Below are positions 1-5,786 of a stretch of 8,134 bases of DNA, piece by piece. Position 1 is the first letter of the stretch; every line of letters starts with the position of its first letter. The notes under the pieces are model-generated. The model saw only the letters and a list, made by a program, of their open reading frames with translations. It was not told where the DNA came from and did not search any database. A program made the translations under genes and the position numbers. The DNA is from Oscillospiraceae bacterium (GTDB taxonomy: Bacteria; Bacillota; Clostridia; Saccharofermentanales; Saccharofermentanaceae), in the NCBI GenBank assembly GCA_902767145.1, contig CACXGG010000158.1, forward strand, positions 1 to 8,134, in the 5' to 3' direction.

Positions 1-444
1 GAATACTTTCTGGAATATACAAGGGCAGGAGATCCTGTTTCCAGGCGTTATCTCTATCCCCTCATGAACTTTTCCGATTCCCTTCACGGCGAGGTGGAGA
101 TGTATCTCACATTTAAGTGTAACAGGGATGAGATCGATTCCTTCGAAGCGGTAAAGGCCAATCTGAAACAGGACGGCTATACCACTTTCCATATTATCGC
201 GAATTCCACCACTTATCATATCTCCGGAAGGCTCCGTAAGATGAACTCCACCGAGGAGCAGTATCTCCGTGATTATCTCGGTGATCTGGGATATACGGGT
301 TCTGAAGTGGACAGGGCTTTTCTCCCTTATGTAGTGGAGCCTGATACGGTCAATACAAACAGGAACCTGGTGGTGGGCATCGCCCTTCTTGCCATCTCTG
401 TCCTCCTGACTTCCTACATAGTCGTCCGGCTCAGGAAAGAATAA
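1..444 (+). CDS. C-terminal part of a membrane-anchored protein of unknown function (5' end outside window)
   Basis: The reading frame is open from base 1 to the TAA at 442-444, giving 147 visible residues. An ATG at 64 could be taken as a start, but no ribosome binding site precedes it and the frame continues upstream with ordinary coding composition (EYFLEYTRAGDPVSRRYLYPL), so the gene very probably begins outside the window. The visible part is a soluble alpha/beta-looking stretch rich in charged residues, followed by a single hydrophobic segment at about residues 122-142 (VVGIALLAISVLLTSYIVV) and a short basic tail, RLRKE. By the positive-inside rule the C-terminus should be cytoplasmic. 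I do not recognise the family with confidence; small clostridial DUF membrane proteins have a similar layout. It is convergent with the GH3 gene and separated from it by a terminator, so it is probably not part of the sugar locus. Confidence 0.75.
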   Translation, partial: EYFLEYTRAGDPVSRRYLYPLMNFSDSLHGEVEMYLTFKCNRDEIDSFEAVKANLKQDGYTTFHIIANSTTYHISGRLRKMNSTEEQYLRDYLGDLGYTGSEVDRAFLPYVVEPDTVNTNRNLVVGIALLAISVLLTSYIVVRLRKE

Positions 445-458
445 AAGATCGATATATA

Positions 459-488
459 GCGCCCCGCATAACTTAAGATGCAGGGCGC
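459..488 (+). other. Stem-loop downstream of the left-edge gene
   Basis: GCGCCC (459-464) pairs with GGGCGC (483-488), and after one C/A mismatch GCAT (466-469) pairs with ATGC (478-481), leaving an 8-nt loop. No T-run follows, so alone it is not a standard intrinsic terminator. It lies 15 nt after the stop codon and just before the real terminator hairpin, and may protect the 3' end of the mRNA. Confidence 0.5.
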
Positions 489-501
489 CTGTTAAAGGGG
501 T

Positions 502-548
502 TCCCTCGTCCTGCTTATCGGCCAGAATACAGGACGGGGGATCTTTTT
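502..548 (+). terminator. Intrinsic terminator for the left-edge gene
   Basis: An 11-12 bp stem is formed by 502-513 and 530-541, with the core CCCTCGTCCTG against CAGGACGGGGG and one T-G wobble. The loop is about 16 nt, and the stem is followed by TCTTTTT at 542-548. The T-run is on the plus strand, so it terminates the left-edge gene. On the minus strand, where GH3 transcripts arrive, the stem could form but is followed by a C-rich stretch, so bidirectional termination is possible but weak. Confidence 0.85.
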
Positions 549-559
549 ATGAAAAAGAC

Positions 560-2677
560 TTAGATATTGAACTCGAAGATCTTAAGATCCAGAAGTTCCT
601 TTGTTCTGTCGTCGGGCTGACCGCAGCCTACGAAGACCTTGGCCTTTGAGCCTCTTACAGCTCTTACGCCCTCATCATCGACTGTTGTGAAAGACCAGGC
701 AGGTACCTTGATCTCCACTTCAGATGTGGACTTCGGATCCACAGTGATCCTCTCAAATGCAGCCAGGTGGGGATGAAGTGTCTCGTTGGAGTCTTCATTC
801 TTTACGTAGACCTGTACTACCTGGGTACCCTTTATATCAGAGAAGTTCTCTGCCTTTACCTTTATGACCATTCCCTCATCAGATGCCTTTTCGAAGCTGC
901 CGCCTGATACGACGTCTGCCTCAGTGAGCTTGATATCGCTGTAGGTAAGTCCGTATCCGAAGGGATAGAGAGGTGTTGTCTCGATATATCTGTATGTCCT
1001 TCCCTTCATGGAATAATCCGTGAACTCGGGAAGATCAGATGTTGTCTTATAGACTGTAACGGGAAGCTTTCCGGAAGGATCGATCTTTCCGCTTAAGATC
1101 TCACCTACTTCCTTTGCTCCGCCGGCACCGGGATACCATACCTGAAGGATGGCATTTGCGTCCCTGTCGGCAACTGACATATCCATGGCGGATCCTGTCA
1201 TGGAGAGAAGTACCACCGGTACTCCCTTTTCCTTGGCTGTGGCCAGGACTTCATCCATGAGCCTGCACTGTACTTCAGGGTATCTGAGGTCGATCTTGTC
1301 GCCGGATGCGAACTGGTTTCCGGTATCGCCCTCTTCGCCTTCCAGGTTTTCGTCGAGGCCGAGGCAGAGGAATACCACATCTGAATGCTCGGTGACGATC
1401 TTTGCCTCTGACAGTCTGTTATAAGGTCTTGCCAGATTGTCGGGCTTCTCCTCGAAGATATCCGTTCCTTCTGAATAGAGGATCTGGCTGTCGGGGAATG
1501 CGGCCCTTATTCCATCTATGAGGGTCACGTTGATGGATGATGTTCCGTGGTAGTTTCCTACGGGTGCCTTTCTGCTGTCGGCATTGGGTCCGATGACACC
1601 GATCTTCTTTGCCTTGTCCTTTGACAGAGGAAGGATGCCGTCGTTCTTCAGCATTACTACGCACTCTGCGGAAGCTCTTGCAGCTACCTTGAGATGCTCG
1701 GGGCATTCCACCTTTTCGTAAGGGATATCATCATATTCTGAACCGTCGAAGAGGCCCAGCATGAACCTTACGGTGAAGAGCCTGATGGCGGATTCCCTGA
1801 CGTAGTCCTTGGATACCTTACCGCTCTTCACTGCCTTTTCGAGTGCCAGATATGTACAGCCGCAGTTAAGGTCGCAGCCCGTCTTGAGGGCAAGTGCCGC
1901 ACTGTCTTCTATCGTCTTTGTTACCCTGTGGTTCTCGTGGAAATCGCGGAGGGCCCAGCAGTCGGAAACGTAGTGGCCTTCAAAGCCCCACTCGCCCCTG
2001 AGGATATCGTTCATAAGGTAGTCGTGGGCACAGGCGGGATCGCCGTTGACCCTGTTGTAGGCACCCATTACGGCCTCTACCTTGCCTTCCTTTACGCAGG
2101 CCTCGAACTGGGGGAGATATGTCTCGAAAAGATCCTTCTTGTTTGCCTTTGCATCAAAACTGTGCCTTAAGGCCTCGGGACCGGAATGTACGGCAAAATG
2201 CTTTGCGCAGGCAGCTACCTTGTAGCCGTCGCCGTCACCCTGAAGTCCTTCGATAAAGGGGATCGCCATATCCTTGATGAGGACGGGATCCTCACCATAT
2301 GTCTCCTGTCCTCTTCCCCACCTGGGGTCTCTGAAGAGGTTGATGTTGGGGGACCAGTAAGTAAGTCCCTTGTATATGTCACGGTCTTCGTGCTTTGAAA
2401 ACTCGTTATATTTCGCTCTTGCTTCTGTGGAAACGACATCGCCCACTTCCTTCATGAGCTCTTTATCAAATGTCGCTCCAAGTCCGATGGACTGGGGAAA
2501 GCTGGTGGCCGTGCCGGCTCTTGCAACTCCGTGGAGGCCTTCATTCCACCAGTTGTACTCGGGAATGTTGAGTCTCTCTATCGCGGGTGCGTCGTAGCGG
2601 AGCTGGGAGATCATCTCCGAAAGATCCATCTGATCTACAAGTTCCGTTGCTCTTTGTCTTGCCTGTTCTCTGTTCAT
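560..2677 (-). CDS. Glycoside hydrolase family 3 beta-glycosidase (beta-glucosidase/beta-xylosidase type), cytoplasmic
   Basis: The 705-residue product would remove beta-linked glucose or xylose from the non-reducing end of imported oligosaccharides. The GH3 N-terminal barrel covers about residues 5-310. It shows YNWWNEGLHGVA (41-52), resembling xylosidase-type GH3 enzymes, DPRWGRGQETYGEDP (117-131), KHF (159-161), and the nucleophile loop YVSDCWAL with Asp239 as expected nucleophile. The second alpha/beta domain (about 330-580) contains LDENLEGEEGD (441-451), where Glu446 or Glu448 is the likely acid/base. A fibronectin-III-like domain follows (about 605-700), with VVQVYVKN at its start. No signal peptide is present, so hydrolysis should be intracellular. 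The frame extends upstream to a TTG at 2695, but GGAG at 2686-2689 lies 8 nt before the ATG at 2677, so I take that ATG as the start. The gene is divergent from the araC-type gene. Family is certain; glucoside versus xyloside preference cannot be decided from sequence. Confidence 0.93.
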   Translation of the reverse strand: MNREQARQRATELVDQMDLSEMISQLRYDAPAIERLNIPEYNWWNEGLHGVARAGTATSFPQSIGLGATFDKELMKEVGDVVSTEARAKYNEFSKHEDRDIYKGLTYWSPNINLFRDPRWGRGQETYGEDPVLIKDMAIPFIEGLQGDGDGYKVAACAKHFAVHSGPEALRHSFDAKANKKDLFETYLPQFEACVKEGKVEAVMGAYNRVNGDPACAHDYLMNDILRGEWGFEGHYVSDCWALRDFHENHRVTKTIEDSAALALKTGCDLNCGCTYLALEKAVKSGKVSKDYVRESAIRLFTVRFMLGLFDGSEYDDIPYEKVECPEHLKVAARASAECVVMLKNDGILPLSKDKAKKIGVIGPNADSRKAPVGNYHGTSSINVTLIDGIRAAFPDSQILYSEGTDIFEEKPDNLARPYNRLSEAKIVTEHSDVVFLCLGLDENLEGEEGDTGNQFASGDKIDLRYPEVQCRLMDEVLATAKEKGVPVVLLSMTGSAMDMSVADRDANAILQVWYPGAGGAKEVGEILSGKIDPSGKLPVTVYKTTSDLPEFTDYSMKGRTYRYIETTPLYPFGYGLTYSDIKLTEADVVSGGSFEKASDEGMVIKVKAENFSDIKGTQVVQVYVKNEDSNETLHPHLAAFERITVDPKSTSEVEIKVPAWSFTTVDDEGVRAVRGSKAKVFVGCGQPDDRTKELLDLKIFEFNI

Positions 2678-2685
2678 ATAGCTGT

Positions 2686-2689
2686 CTCC
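2686..2689 (-). promoter_or_regulatory. Ribosome binding site that fixes the GH3 start
   Basis: The minus strand reads GGAG, then 8 nt, then ATG (2677-2675). The longer reading from a TTG at 2695 would place this site inside the coding region and leave the TTG without one, which supports the shorter protein. Confidence 0.75.
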
Positions 2690-2692
2690 AGT

Positions 2693-2735
2693 CAAATATT
2701 GCTAAATACTTTATTTTTTTGACAATAATTGCTAA
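2693..2735 (+). promoter_or_regulatory. Putative AraC-family operator pair between GH3 and regulator genes
   Basis: CAAATATTGCTAA at 2693-2705 is identical to the two copies upstream of the binding-protein gene; the match to the 7301 copy extends to 15 bases. CAATAATTGCTAA at 2723-2735 matches 11 of 13 positions. The copies are 30 bp apart start to start, in the same orientation. The first copy ends four bases from the GH3 ribosome binding site; the second overlaps the possible -10 of the regulator gene. This is seen in sequence; binding by the adjacent regulator is inference. Confidence 0.6.
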
Positions 2736-2738
2736 AAT
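2710..2738 (+). promoter_or_regulatory. Possible promoter of the araC-type gene (extended -10)
   Basis: TGCTAAAAT at 2730-2738 fits an extended -10 element (TGn plus TAAAAT). A weak TTTATT lies at 2710-2715, 17 bp upstream. Transcription would start near 2745, leaving a leader of about 27 nt that contains the ribosome binding site. A perfect TTGACA also lies at 2719-2724, but no good -10 is at the right distance from it. The -10 overlaps the second operator copy, which would suit autorepression. Confidence 0.4.
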
Positions 2739-2756
2739 ATCTTTTGAGTCATGAAG

Positions 2757-2763
2757 AAGGAGG
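2757..2763 (+). promoter_or_regulatory. Ribosome binding site that fixes the regulator start
   Basis: AAGGAGG sits 8 nt before the ATG at 2772. The in-frame ATG at 2751 lacks a comparable site and would put this one inside the coding sequence. Confidence 0.75.
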
Positions 2764-2771
2764 GGCGGATC

Positions 2772-3689
2772 ATGGATCACGAATCGCCTGAGAGCTTTCA
2801 GCAGCCCATTAGAGAATTCGTAAAACGTTATCTTGACGGAGAGACCGAGAACGTTGACTATGTACCGAAGAGCAATATGCGTATCTGGTACAACTATCAG
2901 GTCGAAGGTTACCCTCTCCACAAGCACTCTGCCTTAGAGGTAGTCCTTCCCGTCGAGAATGGCTACAAGTATATAGCCGACGGCAGGAAATTCCAGCTCA
3001 GCAGCGGAGATATCCTTTTTATTCCACCCAACTGTCTTCATGAAGTTGAGTGCGACACAGAAGGCCGCAGGTTCATCTATCTCTTTGAGATAGGTTTTCT
3101 TAAAAACTTTTTCGACTACAATGAACTCGATGATTTCTTCAGTGAGCCGAGACTTCTCAATTCCAATACCCATCCCGATATCTACAACAAGATCCGGAAG
3201 CTCTTCCTTGAGATGTCGGATGTATACTTTATGTATACAAACAAGGTCTGTGAGATGACCATCTTCTCCAAATTGATGGAGGTCTTTGCTATCATTGCCC
3301 AGGAGGCTTCCCAGGAGAATGCCATCCATTTCGATAACGATAAGCAAAGGGAGAACTTCTTCAAGTTCAACAGCCTTATCAAGTACATAAACTCACATTA
3401 TATGGATAATCTGAGCCTTGAGTATGCAGCTACTTTCGTAGGCTTTTCCAAGTTTCACTTTGCAAGGCTGTTTAAGGAATTTACCGATTCTTCCTTCTAC
3501 GATTACCTTACACACAGGAGGATCATCGCTGCCAAGGCACTTCTTGAGGATGATGCTCTTTCCATCACCGATATCGGTGAGATGTGCGGCTTTACGAATC
3601 AGTCTACGTTCACCAGATGCTTTTCAGCTCATGTGAACATGACACCTTCTAAATACCGTCAGACCATCAGGCAGTCCAGGATAGTCTGA
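2772..3689 (+). CDS. AraC-family transcriptional regulator with cupin sensor domain
   Basis: The 305-residue protein has the standard two-part AraC/XylS layout. An N-terminal cupin-like ligand domain (about residues 36-110) contains GYPLHKHSALEVVLP and SSGDILFIPPNCLHEV. A helical linker with FSKLMEVFAIIAQEA precedes the C-terminal pair of helix-turn-helix motifs: LSLEYAATFVGFSKFHFARL (about 214-233) and SITDIGEMCGFTNQSTFTRC (about 264-283), then the family-typical MTPSKYR. Such proteins usually bind a sugar with the cupin domain and activate nearby catabolic genes. The start at 2772 is chosen for its AAGGAGG site. The gene sits between the GH3 gene, from which it diverges, and the transporter operon, and is closed by its own terminator. 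Repeated CAAATATTGCTAA elements upstream of it and of the transporter are the obvious candidate binding sites. The effector is unknown. Confidence 0.93.
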   Translation: MDHESPESFQQPIREFVKRYLDGETENVDYVPKSNMRIWYNYQVEGYPLHKHSALEVVLPVENGYKYIADGRKFQLSSGDILFIPPNCLHEVECDTEGRRFIYLFEIGFLKNFFDYNELDDFFSEPRLLNSNTHPDIYNKIRKLFLEMSDVYFMYTNKVCEMTIFSKLMEVFAIIAQEASQENAIHFDNDKQRENFFKFNSLIKYINSHYMDNLSLEYAATFVGFSKFHFARLFKEFTDSSFYDYLTHRRIIAAKALLEDDALSITDIGEMCGFTNQSTFTRCFSAHVNMTPSKYRQTIRQSRIV

Positions 3690-3716
3690 TAACTTCTGAT
3701 ATTGAACCGGAATTGT

Positions 3717-3746
3717 GCGGGAGCCCCAAAAGGCTCCCGCTTTTTT
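3717..3746 (+). terminator. Intrinsic terminator after the araC-type gene
   Basis: A perfect 9-bp GC-rich stem, GCGGGAGCC (3717-3725) with GGCTCCCGC (3732-3740), has a 6-nt loop and is followed by six T residues (3741-3746). It separates the regulator from the convergent permease gene, whose stop is only 16 nt further on. On the minus strand the hairpin is not followed by a T-run, so termination of the transporter operon here would be less efficient. Confidence 0.92.
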
Positions 3747-3761
3747 GTTTATCAGTTCCGA

Positions 3762-4625
3762 TCAACCCTTTACCGATCCGAGGGCAACACCGGCTACGAT
3801 GTACCTGGAAAGGAGAAGGTAAACAACTATAAGAGGAAGAGCTGTAATGGTAAGTCCAAGATAGATGGAACCGAACTCTGTCTTATAGATATCGCCTCGA
3901 AGGAGCTGGACCATCTGGGGAAGAGTCTTCTTCTCCTTTGCCGTCAGAAGGACGGAGGGCTCGAAGAGTCTGTTCCAGTTAGCAACGAAGGTGAAGATAG
4001 CCTGTGTTGCGATAGCCGGCTTCATGATGGGGAGAACGATCTTGTTGAATGTGTAGAACTCGCCTGCGCCGTCGATCCTGGCAGACTCAACGATCTCGAT
4101 GGAGAGGGAAGCCTGCAGGTACTGTCTCATGAAGAAGACCATCATGGGAGCTGCGATGGAAGGCAGGATGAGCATCAGTCTGTTGTTTGTAAGTCCAAGT
4201 CTGTATGCTGCCTGGTAGAAACCGATAAGGGTTACCTGGCCGGGGATCATCATGACACCCATGATGAAGCTGAAGAATGCGTTCTTGAGCTTCCACTCAT
4301 ATGCTGTGATAGCGTATGCAGTAAGAGATGAGAAATATACTGCAAGGATCGTAGCAGATGTAGAGATGATAGCGGAGTTCATGAATCCTACTGAAGGCTT
4401 GAAGTCCTTACCCTTAAATACACCGATGTTCTGGGCCAGATGTCCTGAAGGGATAAGGCTCAAAGCATGCTGCTGGATCTGGGGTGTAGACCTGGTGGAG
4501 TTTACGATCATGATCCAGAAAGGAAGGATACATGTGATGGCGATGATAACGCATACTACATAGATCACTGCCATATAGATGGGGGATTTTCTCTTTTTAA
4601 GAGCGCTTACAGAATTTGTAGACAT
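3762..4625 (-). CDS. Carbohydrate ABC transporter permease, MalG/LacG-type (CUT1)
   Basis: This 287-residue inner-membrane protein is the second permease of the sugar importer. About six hydrophobic segments are visible, near residues 15-41, 84-108, 116-138, 149-166, 204-220 and 256-275. The EAA loop that docks onto the ATPase is clear at about 180-203 (ESARIDGAGEFYTFNKIVLP), with the conserved Gly186. Length and layout match MalG-like subunits, including the short basic N-terminal tail (KKRKS). It follows permease 1 with a single base between stop and start, and its ribosome binding site (GGGGG at 4635-4639) lies inside the last codons of permease 1, so the two are probably translationally coupled. 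No ATPase gene follows; the operon ends here. The family assignment is firm, the transported sugar is not known. Confidence 0.93.
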   Translation of the reverse strand: MSTNSVSALKKRKSPIYMAVIYVVCVIIAITCILPFWIMIVNSTRSTPQIQQHALSLIPSGHLAQNIGVFKGKDFKPSVGFMNSAIISTSATILAVYFSSLTAYAITAYEWKLKNAFFSFIMGVMMIPGQVTLIGFYQAAYRLGLTNNRLMLILPSIAAPMMVFFMRQYLQASLSIEIVESARIDGAGEFYTFNKIVLPIMKPAIATQAIFTFVANWNRLFEPSVLLTAKEKKTLPQMVQLLRGDIYKTEFGSIYLGLTITALPLIVVYLLLSRYIVAGVALGSVKG

Positions 4626-4626
4626 A

Positions 4627-5601
4627 TTACATTACCCCCTTTGCTAATTTCTTTGCTTCACGCAGTTCCATCTTCTTCAGCTTCTTCATTGCTGCCTCGT
4701 CCTTATCCCTGAGGATATAGAAGAGGACGCAGGAGAAGAATACGATGATAGCGAACATGATCATACTTGCTGCAGCGGCCTTGTTGTAGATATAAGATCC
4801 GGAGAAGGCCTGATTGTAGATAAATACGCTGGTGGTAAGTGTTGCGCTGTCGGGACCGCCGTCCAGGAAACACTTGGGAATATCGAACATATTCAGACCA
4901 CCGATCAAACTGGTAACAAGTGTGAAGAGCATGATCGTCCTGATACAGGGAAGCGTGATAAATAAGAATGTCTGTACCCTGTTTGCACCGTCGATCTCGG
5001 CTGCCTCGAAGATGGCGGGATCGATACCGATAACACCGGAGATAAGGGTAACCATTGTATAACCGAACCACATCCAGAACTGAATGAAGATAACAACATT
5101 CTGAGCTGTAGTCTTATTTACAAGATACTGAACCGGAGCATCCTGGATATGCAGTGAGCAGAGAATGTCATTGACAGGTCCTGTAGGGGACTGGAACAGT
5201 GCATTGAAGAGGATAGCAACGGTAGCTGCTGTGATGATGTTGGGCATATAGAAGACTACCTTGAAGAAGCCCATGCCCTTGATCTTACTTCTTACATCTG
5301 TGAACCATGCTGTAAGAAGGAGAGCCAGACCGATCTGGGGAATGAAGTTAAGGATCCAGATCTTGGCTGTATTCTTGAGAGCCGTTCTGAAGGACTCTAC
5401 ATTTACTACATCTATGAAGTTCTGAAACGGATTTCCCTGTACCAGGCTCATATCCTTGGAGTTAAGACCCTTAAGATTAGTAAATCCGATAAATGTCGTA
5501 TAAAGGATCGGATAGAGCTGGAAGACAAGGAAAGCTACTACAAAAGGAATTGCGAAGATGTAGCCGTACTTTGTGTAGCTTACACTTTTCTTTTTATTCA
5601 T
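4627..5601 (-). CDS. Carbohydrate ABC transporter permease, MalF/LacF/UgpA-type (CUT1)
   Basis: This 324-residue membrane protein is the first permease of the importer and should pair with the downstream MalG-like subunit. The first membrane segment (about residues 12-34) carries the family-typical YIFAIPFVVAFLVFQLYPILY. Further hydrophobic segments lie near 82-100, 112-136, 167-190, 222-240 and 276-297. The EAA loop is at about 199-222 (EAAEIDGANRVQTFLFITLP), with Gly205. A short charged cytoplasmic tail, rich in lysine (about 298-321), is longer than in many relatives but not exceptional. AGAGG at 5610-5614 lies 8 nt before the ATG. The gene follows the binding-protein gene after 185 nt holding a terminator-like hairpin, and is one base from the next permease gene. 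It probably depends on read-through from the binding-protein promoter. Confidence 0.93.
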   Translation of the reverse strand: MNKKKSVSYTKYGYIFAIPFVVAFLVFQLYPILYTTFIGFTNLKGLNSKDMSLVQGNPFQNFIDVVNVESFRTALKNTAKIWILNFIPQIGLALLLTAWFTDVRSKIKGMGFFKVVFYMPNIITAATVAILFNALFQSPTGPVNDILCSLHIQDAPVQYLVNKTTAQNVVIFIQFWMWFGYTMVTLISGVIGIDPAIFEAAEIDGANRVQTFLFITLPCIRTIMLFTLVTSLIGGLNMFDIPKCFLDGGPDSATLTTSVFIYNQAFSGSYIYNKAAAASMIMFAIIVFFSCVLFYILRDKDEAAMKKLKKMELREAKKLAKGVM

Positions 5602-5669
5602 AATAATCGCCTCTGAGGTATAAGAGATTGCTTAAGAATTGGATGGAATTTCGCGGGTTTTTTGCATAG

Positions 5670-5714
5670 AAAAAGCGGCTCCGGAAAAATGCTTGTTCAA
5701 TTATCCGGAGCCGC
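5670..5714 (-). terminator. Intercistronic terminator/attenuator between binding protein and permeases
   Basis: GCGGCTCCGG (5675-5684) is perfectly complementary to CCGGAGCCGC (5705-5714); one further A-T pair gives 11 bp with an 18-nt loop. On the minus strand the stem is followed by TTTTTC (5674-5669), the form of an intrinsic terminator. It lies inside an apparent operon, after the binding protein and before both permeases, where partial termination or 3'-end stabilisation commonly raises binding-protein mRNA above permease mRNA. Confidence 0.8.
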
Positions 5715-5786
5715 CTCCTATTGCATTCAGTTATTGTCGAGCCATAAGGCTCCCATTAACCGATAAGTTTTAATGTTATCTGATTA

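Noticed and set aside
2719..2724. Perfect TTGACA as -35 of the regulator gene
   Set aside because: No acceptable -10 hexamer lies 16-18 bp downstream (CTTTTG or TTTTGA only), so the extended -10 reading at 2730-2738 is preferred.
2541..2927. 128-codon minus-strand open frame spanning the GH3 start and the regulator start
   Set aside because: It is antisense to the regulator and out of frame with the GH3 gene, both of which have strong family matches and ribosome binding sites.
3702..4331. 209-codon plus-strand open frame antisense to permease 2
   Set aside because: It lies over the regulator terminator and the permease gene, has no ribosome binding site, and its product is an odd Cys/Asp/Glu-rich string as expected from reading the complement of a membrane-protein gene.
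4640..4650. TTTGCTAATTT resembling the operator core
   Set aside because: It is inside the last codons of permease 1, matches only the TTGCTAA core, and has no partner at 21 or 30 bp.
5626..5634. ATTGCTTAA before permease 1, near the operator core
   Set aside because: The match is imperfect and single, and there is no convincing promoter in the gap.
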